Notes under the pieces: generated by a model
What the model was told of the DNA's origin: nothing
Database searches by the model: none
What the model saw: only the letters and a program-made list of their open reading frames with translations
Origin: Phocaeicola fibrisolvens
GTDB lineage: Bacteria; Bacteroidota; Bacteroidia; Bacteroidales; Bacteroidaceae
Length of the DNA stretch: 64,000 nt
NCBI RefSeq assembly: GCF_025567125.1
Contig: NZ_JAOQJI010000006.1
Span: forward strand, 1-64,000
Direction: 5' to 3'
Translations under genes and position numbers: made by a program
Part shown: positions 34,131-41,768 of the stretch, in pieces
How the letters are laid out: each line of letters starts with the position of its first letter
How positions within the stretch are numbered: position 1 is the first letter of the stretch

Positions 34131-34164
34131 AAAAAGTTGGACAGGTTTGTCTGACTTTTTTTTA
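34131..34164 (+). terminator. Terminator after tRNA-Thr
   Basis: AAGTTGGACA (34134-34143) pairs with TGTCTGACTT (34148-34157), including GU wobbles, and is followed by a run of eight T residues. Confidence 0.75.
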
Positions 34165-34186
34165 TGTTTGTACGTCAGAGAAAAAA

Positions 34187-34217
34187 GAAAGCCACCGGTG
34201 TTGTAGCGGTGGCTTTT
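34187..34217. terminator. Second hairpin, possible backup terminator
   Basis: AAGCCACCG and CGGTGGCTT form a perfect 9-bp stem with a 9-base loop, with an A-run on the left and TTTT-like tail on the right. The 34218-34405 stretch after it shows no gene, only the next promoter. Confidence 0.6.
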
Positions 34218-34405
34218 GTACATAATGTAAAGTTTAGTAAGCCTTTTAGTTGTAAATCGATGTATGGCTTATTCCCTTTGGAAGAAGGGGTCGTAAAGGA
34301 GTTATGTTTTTAGAAAACAAACAAAAGGGGGAAAATGTTCAATGTTTGGTATGAAAAAATATGTTTAAGGATTTTTCAGGATAATAACTTCCCGTTTTTT
34401 TTCCG

Positions 34406-34413
34406 TACTTTTG
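34406..34413 (+). promoter_or_regulatory. Promoter -7 box (TACTTTTG) of the PurF-like gene
   Basis: Perfect TAnnTTTG box 38 bp before ATG 34451. Confidence 0.65.
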
Positions 34414-34450
34414 CATCCGAAAATCATAACAACTAAATAACTAATAAAGA

Positions 34451-35857
34451 ATGGGTGGCTTTTTCGGAACAGTCTCTAAGGCTGAATGCGTGACCGATTT
34501 ATTTTACGGTACGGATTATAATTCACATTTGGGAACGAAACGCGCTGGTATGGCAACATACGCAGAGGGCGAAGGGTTCATACGTTCAATCCATAATCTG
34601 GAAAGTTCTTATTTTCGTACAAAGTTTGAGAGTGAACTCCCTGGTTTTAAGGGAACTTCGGGAATTGGGGTAATCAGTGATACGGATCCTCAACCTATCA
34701 TGATTAATTCTCATTTAGGGCGGTTTGCCATTGTCACTGTAGCAAAAATCAACAACATGGAGGAGCTGGTGCAGGAGTTGCTGGCCAGCAACATGCATTT
34801 TTCGGAAATGAGCATGGGAAAGACTAATCCTACGGAATTGGTCGCATTGCTTATTGTGCAAGGCAAGGATTTCGTGGATGGCATCGAGAATGTGTTCAAT
34901 AAGATTAAAGGCTCTTGCTCCATGCTGATTCTGACAGAAGATGGTGTGATTGTAGCTCGTGACAAATGGGGGCGTACGCCGATTATCATTGGAAAGAAGG
35001 AGGGTGCATACGCTGCAACCAGTGAGTCGAGCAGTTTGCCAAATCTGGATTTTGAAATAGATCGTTACGTAGGTCCAGGTGAAATTCTGCGTATGCGTGC
35101 CAGTGGACTGGAACAGCTTCGCCAACCGAATGACAAAATGCAGATTTGTTCGTTCTTGTGGGTGTACTACGGTTTTCCTGTTTCTTGTTATGAAGGGAAA
35201 AATGTGGAAGAAGTACGTTTTATGAGCGGTTATAAGATGGGACAGACCGACGAATCGGAAGTAGACTGTGTTTGTGGTATTCCAGATTCAGGTGTAGGTA
35301 TGGCTTTAGGATATGCAGAAGGTAAAGGAATTCCTTACCATCGGGCTATTGCCAAATATACTCCCACGTGGCCGAGAAGCTTTACGCCGAGCAACCAGAG
35401 TATGCGTTCGCTGGTGGCCAAGATGAAGTTGATTCCGAATCGTGCCATGTTGCAGGGAAAACGTCTGCTGTTCTGTGATGACTCCATCGTGCGTGGTACA
35501 CAGCTTCGCGATAATGTGAATGTTCTTTATGATTACGGAGCGAAGGAAGTGCACATGCGTATCGCATGTCCCCCGTTGATTTATGGATGTCCTTTTATTG
35601 GGTTTACTTCTTCTAAGAGTGATATGGAGTTGATAACCCGTCGCATCATCAAGGAAATTGAAGGAGATGAGAATGCCAAACTGGATAAATATGCGACGAC
35701 GGATTCTCCGGAATATAAAGAATTGGTGGAACGTATTCGGGCTCGATTTGGGTTGACTTCTTTGAAATTCAATACATTGGAAACATTGATTGAAGCTATC
35801 GGACTGCCGAAGTGCAAGGTCTGCACACATTGTTTTGACGGATCCAGCTGTTTCTGA
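34451..35857 (+). CDS. PurF-like amidophosphoribosyltransferase paralogue lacking glutaminase residues
   Basis: The 468-residue protein has the two-domain PurF layout. The phosphoribosyltransferase half is intact, with the PRPP loop FCDDSIVRGTQL at about residue 345 and TSSKSDMEL later. The C-terminus is Cys-rich (KCKVCTHCFDGSSC), where related enzymes bind a 4Fe-4S cluster. The N-terminal glutaminase half begins MGGFFG, with Gly at the place of the nucleophilic Cys. The oxyanion segment HNGN is SHLGR, and the glutamine-binding LQHRGQ is HLGTKRAG. It therefore cannot use glutamine as PurF does and might use free ammonia or another amine. No purine genes are adjacent. Confidence 0.85.
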   Translation: MGGFFGTVSKAECVTDLFYGTDYNSHLGTKRAGMATYAEGEGFIRSIHNLESSYFRTKFESELPGFKGTSGIGVISDTDPQPIMINSHLGRFAIVTVAKINNMEELVQELLASNMHFSEMSMGKTNPTELVALLIVQGKDFVDGIENVFNKIKGSCSMLILTEDGVIVARDKWGRTPIIIGKKEGAYAATSESSSLPNLDFEIDRYVGPGEILRMRASGLEQLRQPNDKMQICSFLWVYYGFPVSCYEGKNVEEVRFMSGYKMGQTDESEVDCVCGIPDSGVGMALGYAEGKGIPYHRAIAKYTPTWPRSFTPSNQSMRSLVAKMKLIPNRAMLQGKRLLFCDDSIVRGTQLRDNVNVLYDYGAKEVHMRIACPPLIYGCPFIGFTSSKSDMELITRRIIKEIEGDENAKLDKYATTDSPEYKELVERIRARFGLTSLKFNTLETLIEAIGLPKCKVCTHCFDGSSCF

Positions 35858-35933
35858 CAAGGTATTTCGGATGCGTGGGGAAGATAAAGTGGAATCTTCT
35901 CTGCATATTCTGGAAAATGCATAAGAATATTTT

Positions 35934-36018
35934 CTGTACCACATTGTGAAATATGTGTCCCGCACTGCGGGATATGTATTTCACAGTGTGGTTTTTGTAT
36001 CCCACAGTGTGGAACAGA
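35934..36018. repeat. Four tandem 21-bp palindromes
   Basis: Palindromic cores CACATTGTG, CGCACTGCG, CACAGTGTG and CACAGTGTG begin at 35940, 35961, 35982 and 36003, exactly 21 bp apart, within units of the form TGTATCCCACAGTGTGGAACA. The array lies between convergent genes. The minus strand reads it as four 7-residue repeats (PHCGIQK, PHCEIHI, PQCGTHI, SQCGTEN), but no real gene is evident there. Two full helical turns per unit would place all dyads on one face of the DNA. No clear T-tract terminator is present in this 200-bp gap. Confidence 0.8.
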
Positions 36019-36059
36019 GAAATTGTTGTGACACAAGGGGAAATTTGTCGAGGTATTTT

Positions 36060-37250
36060 TTAAAAAGCCTCGGTCATGTTGAAATAAAACAGGTTCTGTT
36101 GATTGGTGAAGTCACGACCTAAATCCAGGCGTACGTTCATGCGGGGTTGCACTTCGATACGGAGTCCAAGTCCGGCATTGGGAAGCAGACCTTCAATTTT
36201 GCCCGGTGTGGGTCCCATGAAACCACATCCTCCCCAGGCCACAAAGCCCAGGCGATTGAGGATTTTCTTTATCCAATTGCTTTGGTCCGTATTGAACATC
36301 TGTCGGTATTCGGCCAGTGCCACGTGTGAGGATTTGTCGCGATATTGTCCCATGTAGTACCCTCGCAAGTCGAAGGGGGTTCCGCTCAATACATACTTGT
36401 TCAGGGGAATGTTGTGACCGAAAGAATGCTTGCTTTGTACAGTCCAAGCCAGTACCTTTCGTTTACCTACCGTTTTGTATTGCCGATAGTCCAGTTCCAA
36501 GCGGTAGAAGCTGGAATTGCTCCCGAGAAATTTTTCATACATTAGTCCCCTCAAATCGAAATATAATCCCTTATAGGGATTGGCCGGTACGTCGCGTGTA
36601 TCATACGTCAGTAGGAAACCGATTCCAGAACTGAAGTCTTCGTAGCCGTTGGCAGTACCTCCCGCACGCTTGTAGTCGGGCTGTTCTACGAGATACTTGG
36701 CCGGGTCCATGATGTGGTCGTAGGTGATGTCAATTTGTGGACCGGCGAAGAAGTTGCTTTCCCCCAGCCGGAAAAGAAACCACGGATTAATTTGTATGCC
36801 GCTGTAACGGTACTGGCTGGTGGTATCGCTTCGTACATAATTTTTGTTGGTGCTGTAGCCCACCCCATAAAAATTTTCCTGTGTGTTCTTGAACGAAAAT
36901 TGTCCGAAAATGCGGAAGCGGTCGTTTTTGAAGAACAGTTGAGGCTTGACCACCAGATTCAGTCCTCCTTTAAACATGAAGGCTATGGCTGCCGGGATGA
37001 CCGAGCGGCGCATGGTGGTGTCTTTGGGGTTCATCCGGAAGGTCATCAGTGCACTTCCTCCCACGAGCACTCCAAAATCGGGGGTATAACTTGGACCTCC
37101 CAATATATTATAGTGAAAGTTACGTTCGGCTTTCTCTTTTTTCTTGAGTTCTTTTTCTATCTGTTGCCGGATGCTGTCTGGTAGAGATTCTTGTGCATTC
37201 CCCATTAGGGCAAACAGACAATAAATGCAGAGGAGTAGGTATTTTTTCAT
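36060..37250 (-). CDS. Omp85/BamA-type outer-membrane barrel protein without POTRA domains
   Basis: The 396-residue precursor has a signal peptide (ending GNAQ, about 19). A short Lys/Glu-rich helix (QQIEKELKKKEKAER) comes next, with no POTRA repeats. A 16-strand-type surface-antigen barrel with GIGFLLTYDTRDVPANPYKG (the beta-strand/turn motif of the bacterial surface antigen domain) follows, and the protein ends MTEAF. Similar small barrels are found alone in Bacteroidetes and have no assigned role. Its promoter box at 37255-37262 would produce an mRNA with almost no leader. Confidence 0.83.
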   Translation of the reverse strand: MKKYLLLCIYCLFALMGNAQESLPDSIRQQIEKELKKKEKAERNFHYNILGGPSYTPDFGVLVGGSALMTFRMNPKDTTMRRSVIPAAIAFMFKGGLNLVVKPQLFFKNDRFRIFGQFSFKNTQENFYGVGYSTNKNYVRSDTTSQYRYSGIQINPWFLFRLGESNFFAGPQIDITYDHIMDPAKYLVEQPDYKRAGGTANGYEDFSSGIGFLLTYDTRDVPANPYKGLYFDLRGLMYEKFLGSNSSFYRLELDYRQYKTVGKRKVLAWTVQSKHSFGHNIPLNKYVLSGTPFDLRGYYMGQYRDKSSHVALAEYRQMFNTDQSNWIKKILNRLGFVAWGGCGFMGPTPGKIEGLLPNAGLGLRIEVQPRMNVRLDLGRDFTNQQNLFYFNMTEAF

Positions 37251-37254
37251 GCGG

Positions 37255-37262
37255 CAAAATTA
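37255..37262 (-). promoter_or_regulatory. Promoter -7 box (TAATTTTG) next to the start codon
   Basis: Perfect minus-strand TAnnTTTG only five bases before the ATG at 37250. If used, transcription would begin within a base or two of the start codon. Confidence 0.5.
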
Positions 37263-37474
37263 CAAAAAAACGTCTGAATCTGTCTGGTCTTGTTTTAATA
37301 CTTTCTGGATTACCCTTCCTTTTTAACTTAAAAAGCTGGGTGCGACCGCAGGAATTTTTTCTCGACATGGTAAATCATCCTTGCGTTCTGATAAAAAATG
37401 GTAAGTCTTTTGGTCATTCTCCGGGTATTTTTTACTTTTACAAAAGTAAGATTTTAGTAAACAATTAAAGTGAT

Positions 37475-38704
37475 ATGACAGTAATTGAACGCTTTTTAAA
37501 GTATGTGACTTTTGATACGCAGTCGGACGAATCGACCGGTGTAACCCCAAGTACACCGAAGCAGATGGTGTTTGCGCGTTATCTGAAAGAGGAACTGGAG
37601 AAACTGGGGTTGAAAGATATTTCTTTGGACGAAAATGGTTATCTGTTTGCTACACTTCCTTCGAATGTAGATCATGAGGTGCCGGTTATCGGTTTTATTG
37701 CCCACATGGATACGAGTCCCGATATGAGTGGAGAGAACGTAAAGCCGCGTATCGTGGAAAAATACGACGGAAAAGATATTCCGTTGTGCGCAGAAGAACA
37801 CATTGTGTTGTCGCCGACAAATTTCCCCGAATTGTTGGATCACATAGGAGAAGACTTGATTGTAACCGATGGGCATACCTTGCTGGGAGCGGATGATAAA
37901 GCCGGAATTGCAGAAATTGTGGGTGCCGTGGCTTACTTGAAGGCTCATCCGGAAATCAAGCATGGAGACATTCGTGTGGGCTTTAACCCGGATGAAGAAA
38001 TTGGTTTGGGAGCGCACAAGTTTGATGTGGAGAAGTTTGGTGCCAAATGGGCTTATACGATGGATGGTGGCGAAGTAGGTGAACTGGAGTTTGAGAACTT
38101 CAATGCGGCTGCAGCCAAGGTGGTGGTGAAGGGACGCAACGTGCATCCAGGTTATGCCAAAAACAAGATGATCAATTCTTTGCTGGTTGCCAATGAATAT
38201 GCTTCCTTGCTTCCGGCCAATGAAACTCCGGGTACAACGGAAGGATATGAAGGTTTTTATCACCTGGTTGGAATGGAAGGTGAAGTGGAGCATACCGTGT
38301 TGTCTTATATCGTTCGCGATCATGACCGCGAGAAGTTTGAGGCGCGCAAGCAGGCTTTACAAGATTATGCAGCCCAGTTGAACCAGAAATACGGAGAGGG
38401 TACGGTTTGTGTGGAATTGAAAGACCAGTATTACAACATGCGCCAGCAGGTGGAACCGTTGATGCATATCATCGACATTGCTTTTGCGGCCATGCAGGAA
38501 GCGGGAGTTACTCCAAAAGTAAAGGCCATTCGTGGGGGGACGGATGGTGCACAGCTCTCATTCAAGGGACTTCCTTGTCCGAATATTTTTGCTGGTGGCT
38601 TGAATTTTCACGGGCGTTATGAATTTGTGCCCATACCTTCTATCGAGAAAGCGATGAAAGTAGTGGTGAAAATTGCTGAGCTTACGGCTAAGAGATATAG
38701 CTAA
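37475..38704 (+). CDS. pepT: Tripeptidase PepT (peptidase T, M20 family)
   Basis: The 409-residue zinc aminotripeptidase carries FIAHMDTSPD, GHTLLGADDKAG, the NPDEEIG catalytic Glu segment and RGGTDGAQLSFKG, all typical of PepT. It removes N-terminal residues from tripeptides in the cytoplasm. The region before it contains a TACTTTT-AC-AAAAGTA dyad at 37433-37448, which may supply a promoter box (TACTTTTA) or an operator. GcvT follows 72 bp after the stop. Confidence 0.94.
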   Translation: MTVIERFLKYVTFDTQSDESTGVTPSTPKQMVFARYLKEELEKLGLKDISLDENGYLFATLPSNVDHEVPVIGFIAHMDTSPDMSGENVKPRIVEKYDGKDIPLCAEEHIVLSPTNFPELLDHIGEDLIVTDGHTLLGADDKAGIAEIVGAVAYLKAHPEIKHGDIRVGFNPDEEIGLGAHKFDVEKFGAKWAYTMDGGEVGELEFENFNAAAAKVVVKGRNVHPGYAKNKMINSLLVANEYASLLPANETPGTTEGYEGFYHLVGMEGEVEHTVLSYIVRDHDREKFEARKQALQDYAAQLNQKYGEGTVCVELKDQYYNMRQQVEPLMHIIDIAFAAMQEAGVTPKVKAIRGGTDGAQLSFKGLPCPNIFAGGLNFHGRYEFVPIPSIEKAMKVVVKIAELTAKRYS

Positions 38705-38776
38705 TTATTGAAGTTGCGGTTCTGTCGGAAAATCACAGGCAGGCCGCAACCTATTATCAACCTTAAAATAAATCTT

Positions 38777-39862
38777 ATGAAAACAACTCCATTTACCGAG
38801 AAGCACATTGCTCTCGGTGCCAAGATGCATGAATTTGCAGGTTACAACATGCCGATTGAATATTCTGGAATCATTGATGAACACTTGACGGTCTGCCATG
38901 CGGTGGGTGTCTTCGATGTGTCGCACATGGGAGAATTCTGGGTGAAAGGTCCGCATGCACTGGATTTCATTCAGGAGGTGACTTCCAACAATGCGGCGGT
39001 GCTTACGCCGGGTAAGGTGCAGTACACGTGTTTCCCGAACGAGACAGGAGGAATTGTAGACGATTTGCTGGTGTATGCATACGAGCCCGAAAAATACATG
39101 CTGGTGGTCAATGCGGCCAATATTGAGAAAGACTGGAACTGGTGTGTGAAACACAACCGGGTGGGGGCGGAGCTGGAAAATGCATCCGACCGCATGGCAC
39201 AGCTGGCTATACAAGGGCCGAAGGCTTGTGATACACTCCAGAAACTGACTCCGGTAGATTTGAAATCGATTCCTTATTATACATTCAAGGTGGGAGAATT
39301 TGCCGGGGTTCCGAATGTGATTATTTCCAATACGGGATACACAGGAGCGGGAGGATTTGAACTATATTTCTACCCAGAAGTGGCACTGAAGATTTGGGAT
39401 GCCATTTTTGAAGCCGGAAAAGAATTTGGTATTAAGCCGATTGGGCTGGGAGCCCGCGATACGCTGCGTCTGGAGATGGGATTCTGTCTGTATGGAAATG
39501 ATATTACCGACGAGACTTCTCCGCTGGAAGCCGGGTTGGGATGGATTACCAAGTTCGTGGAAGGAAAGAACTTTACCAACCGTGCGGCACTGGAAAAGCA
39601 GAAAGCCGAAGGAGTGAGTCGGAAATTGGTAGGCTTTGAGATGATTGACCGGGGGATTCCGCGTCATGGATATGCGTTGTTGAATGAAACGGGGGAAACA
39701 ATCGGATACGTAACGTCGGGTACGATGTCGCCTACGCGGAAGATAGGTATCGGGATGGGGTATGTCAAGGTAGAATATTCTAAACCTGGTACGGAGATTT
39801 ACTTGGACAACCGTGGTCGGAAACTGAAAGCACAAGTAGTGAAGCCTCCTTTCAGAAAATGA
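38777..39862 (+). CDS. gcvT: Aminomethyltransferase (glycine cleavage T protein)
   Basis: The 361-residue protein shows the GcvT signature: MPIEYSGIIDEHL near the N-terminus, VFDVSHMGE, NAANIEKDW, NTGYTGAGGFELY and a C-terminal RKIGIGMGYV barrel. It transfers the methylene group of glycine to tetrahydrofolate in the glycine cleavage system. ATG 38777 is used. The other subunits are not in the window. It ends at a hairpin shared with the convergent tRNA cluster. Confidence 0.95.
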   Translation: MKTTPFTEKHIALGAKMHEFAGYNMPIEYSGIIDEHLTVCHAVGVFDVSHMGEFWVKGPHALDFIQEVTSNNAAVLTPGKVQYTCFPNETGGIVDDLLVYAYEPEKYMLVVNAANIEKDWNWCVKHNRVGAELENASDRMAQLAIQGPKACDTLQKLTPVDLKSIPYYTFKVGEFAGVPNVIISNTGYTGAGGFELYFYPEVALKIWDAIFEAGKEFGIKPIGLGARDTLRLEMGFCLYGNDITDETSPLEAGLGWITKFVEGKNFTNRAALEKQKAEGVSRKLVGFEMIDRGIPRHGYALLNETGETIGYVTSGTMSPTRKIGIGMGYVKVEYSKPGTEIYLDNRGRKLKAQVVKPPFRK

Positions 39863-39874
39863 AAATATAAAATA

Positions 39875-39902
39875 AAAAGCCTGTCGTCAGACAGGCTTTT
39901 TT
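39875..39902. terminator. Bidirectional terminator of gcvT and the tRNA operon
   Basis: AAAGCCTGTC and GACAGGCTTT form a perfect 10-bp stem around GTCA, flanked by A-run and T-run. Confidence 0.9.
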
Positions 39903-39906
39903 GATG

Positions 39907-39979
39907 AGCGGAAGACGGGACTCAAACCCGCGACCCTCAGCTTGGAAGGCTAATGCTCTATCAACTGAGCTACTTCCGC
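39907..39979 (-). tRNA. tRNA-Gly (TCC), copy before the assembly gap
   Basis: The minus strand gives a full cloverleaf: acceptor GCGGAAG/CTTCCGC, D arm GCTC/GAGC, anticodon loop CTTCCAA (TCC) and T arm GCGGG-TTTGAGT-CCCGT. CCA is not encoded (TCATCA follows). The sequence is identical to the copy at 40100-40172. Confidence 0.93.
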
Positions 39980-39989
39980 AAATTTGCGG

Positions 39990-40089
39990 NNNNNNNNNNN
40001 NNNNNNNNNNNNNNNNNNNNNNNNNNNNNNNNNNNNNNNNNNNNNNNNNNNNNNNNNNNNNNNNNNNNNNNNNNNNNNNNNNNNNNNNN
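39990..40089. other. Assembly gap (100 N)
   Basis: Exactly 100 N lie between two copies of the same tRNA-Gly. The left flank stops at AAATTTGCGG, where GCGG could be the start of another copy. The right flank begins with the same TTTTTTGATGA that precedes the left copy. The gap is therefore probably an unresolved tandem repeat; its real size is unknown. Confidence 0.95.
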
Positions 40090-40099
40090 TTTTTTGATG

Positions 40100-40172
40100 A
40101 GCGGAAGACGGGACTCAAACCCGCGACCCTCAGCTTGGAAGGCTAATGCTCTATCAACTGAGCTACTTCCGC
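40100..40172 (-). tRNA. tRNA-Gly (TCC), copy after the assembly gap
   Basis: Same cloverleaf as the copy at 39907-39979. About 91 bases around the two copies (from TTTTTTGATGA to AAATTTG) are identical, so one of them may be a contig-end overlap rather than a second gene. Confidence 0.9.
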
Positions 40173-40177
40173 AAATT

Positions 40178-40263
40178 TGGTGGGCAAAGATGGATTCGAA
40201 CCACCGAAGGCGTAAGCCAGCAGATTTACAGTCTGCCCCATTTGGCCACTCTGGTATTTGCCC
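40178..40263 (-). tRNA. tRNA-Tyr (GTA)
   Basis: Minus-strand class II tRNA with a long variable arm: acceptor GGGCAAA/TTTGCCC, anticodon loop CTGTAAA (GTA) and T arm GGTGG-TTCGAAT-CCATC. CCA is encoded here, unlike in the Gly and Thr tRNAs of this window. It is the first gene of the tRNA operon and lies 5 bases before tRNA-Gly. Confidence 0.95.
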
Positions 40264-40301
40264 GTCCGCAACTAAGATTATTGCTTTTCTCAATTGCGTT
40301 G

Positions 40302-40309
40302 CAAAGGTA
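40302..40309 (-). promoter_or_regulatory. Promoter -7 box (TACCTTTG) of the Tyr-Gly tRNA operon
   Basis: Perfect TAnnTTTG on the minus strand, about 39 bp before tRNA-Tyr and directly after the stop of ribH on the same strand. Confidence 0.75.
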
Positions 40310-40312
40310 CGA

Positions 40313-40807
40313 TTATTTTTTTAACTTGCAAACAAAATCAATCATTTTTATTGCTGTAACTGCACATTCGTCACCTTTATTCCCTAATTTGCCTCCAGCA
40401 CGATCTTCCGCTTGTTGCATATTGTTGGTGGTAATCAGACCATAAATAACTGGGATGTCGGTAGTTGCATTCAGTTCAGTAATACCTTGGGTAGCACCGG
40501 CGCATACATAGTCGAAATGGGGGGTGTCGCCTCGAACCACACAACCTAATGCGATGACGGCGTCTACTTTTCCACTTTTGATGAGTTGGGCGGAACCAAA
40601 TGTCAGTTCGAAACTTCCAGGAACAGGATAAACCAAAATGTTTTCATCTTTGGCGCCGTGTTTTTTCAGGGTACGGACGGCCCCTTCGAGCAGGGCACCG
40701 GTGATATTGTGATTCCATTCGGAAACTACAATACCGAAACGCATCTGTGAAGCATCGGGTACGGAGTTGAAATCGTAATCAGAAAGATTGTGATAAGCTG
40801 TTGCCAT
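40313..40807 (-). CDS. ribH: 6,7-dimethyl-8-ribityllumazine synthase
   Basis: The 164-residue subunit carries FGIVVSEWNHNIT, the PGSFELTFG motif and VIALGCVVRGDTPHFDYV with the catalytic His. It makes the lumazine precursor of riboflavin from 5-amino-6-ribitylaminouracil and dihydroxybutanone phosphate, usually as a 60-mer or pentamer. The start is taken at the ATG ending at 40807 (MATAYHNL); a longer reading would enter the terminator of the TPR gene. No other riboflavin gene is near. Confidence 0.94.
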   Translation of the reverse strand: MATAYHNLSDYDFNSVPDASQMRFGIVVSEWNHNITGALLEGAVRTLKKHGAKDENILVYPVPGSFELTFGSAQLIKSGKVDAVIALGCVVRGDTPHFDYVCAGATQGITELNATTDIPVIYGLITTNNMQQAEDRAGGKLGNKGDECAVTAIKMIDFVCKLKK

Positions 40808-40840
40808 ATTTTTTGTTTTAAGGGTTATTAGAAGATAAAA

Positions 40841-40899
40841 AAGCCAGACCGAAAAACTGGAGTACATCCGCAGATGCTTTGAGTTTTTCGGTCCGGCTT
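40841..40899 (-). terminator. Long hairpin after the TPR gene
   Basis: Arms 40841-40858 and 40882-40899 pair at 17 of 18 positions (AGTTTTTCGGTCCGGCTT type) with a 23-base loop. It separates the TPR gene from ribH on the minus strand; the A-rich stretch 40832-40842 reads as a T-tract on that strand. Confidence 0.65.
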
Positions 40900-40944
40900 G
40901 AATGATGATACTCTTTTATGATAATAGAAGAATGTTTGCTGGAA

Positions 40945-41622
40945 TTATTTCAAAGAAGCACGTTCGATGTACTTGTCGATATCCATAGCTTGGTAAGAGT
41001 TGCCGTATTTGTTTTTTACTTGTTTGTAAGCATCTACGGCTTCTGCGTTCTTACCTTGTTTCTCCAAGATCTGTCCGGCCTGAATCAGATAAATCGGACT
41101 CAATGACGTGCTGTTGGCACGTTCGGCAGCTTTCAGTAAAGTAGCCACTGCTTTGTCAAGTTGACCAACCTGTGCGTAGCAGTTTCCTAGTGCTCCCATT
41201 ACGGATGGGGCTACCAGCAAGTCGCTTCCACTAAATTTGTCCAAGTATTTGATGGCATCTTCGTATTTGCCAAGTTGAGCATAGCAGAGACCTGCGTATG
41301 CATTGGCCAGGTTTCCGGCATCTGTGCCGCTGAACTGGTCTGCCAGTTTGACGAAACCTGCATAGCCCAGGCTGTCGCCCTTCAGTGCTGTTTCAAAATT
41401 GTCTGCTCCAAAATATTGTTCACCTTTGAAAATAGCTTCTGAAGCCTTCAACTCGTTCGGTTCAGAAATGAAGTGTTTGTATCCGAGGTAACCTCCGACA
41501 ACGACAACCAGAACGATTACTATCCCTAAAAGTACATTCTTGTTTTTGATAAGAAATGCTTCTGAAGTGCTGAGCGCTTCGTCTACATTCAATGGGTCAT
41601 GAGTGTGTTTTTGTTCAGTCAT
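40945..41622 (-). CDS. TPR-repeat membrane-anchored protein
   Basis: The 225-residue protein has one N-terminal TM helix (about 31-53) and tetratricopeptide repeats (about 85-215, for example NAYAGLCYAQLGKYEDAIKY). The layout resembles YfgM-type periplasmic chaperone proteins, a tail-in TM helix followed by TPRs. The start at 41622 (MTEQKH) is preferred because the promoter box at 41668-41675 leaves only about 9 bases before the alternative ATG at 41655. It lies just before a divergent recF. Confidence 0.85.
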   Translation of the reverse strand: MTEQKHTHDPLNVDEALSTSEAFLIKNKNVLLGIVIVLVVVVGGYLGYKHFISEPNELKASEAIFKGEQYFGADNFETALKGDSLGYAGFVKLADQFSGTDAGNLANAYAGLCYAQLGKYEDAIKYLDKFSGSDLLVAPSVMGALGNCYAQVGQLDKAVATLLKAAERANSTSLSPIYLIQAGQILEKQGKNAEAVDAYKQVKNKYGNSYQAMDIDKYIERASLK

Positions 41623-41667
41623 TTGATATTTGTTTTTATTATTTTCAGAATCCACTTATTTGGACAG

Positions 41668-41675
41668 CAAAAGTA
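41668..41675 (-). promoter_or_regulatory. Promoter -7 box (TACTTTTG) of the TPR gene
   Basis: Perfect minus-strand TAnnTTTG. It decides the choice of start at 41622. Confidence 0.65.
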
Positions 41676-41738
41676 GTTTATTTATACTTATAAATGAAAT
41701 TTGCGGGCAGTTTTTTTAATCAATCTTGCTTTTATTGT

Positions 41739-41746
41739 TAATTTTG
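41739..41746 (+). promoter_or_regulatory. Promoter -7 box (TAATTTTG) of recF
   Basis: Perfect TAnnTTTG box 23 bp before ATG 41769. It is divergent from the TPR gene promoter 64 bp away. Confidence 0.65.
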
Positions 41747-41768
41747 TATTCTAAATAATGAGTATCTT

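Noticed and set aside
35581..36036. Minus-strand frame with seven-residue Cys repeats
   Set aside because: It runs through the end of the PurF-like gene and the 21-bp DNA repeats; the peptide repeat is a by-product of the DNA array.
39852..40324. Frames running across the N gap
   Set aside because: They consist of tRNA sequence and unknown bases, not coding sequence.
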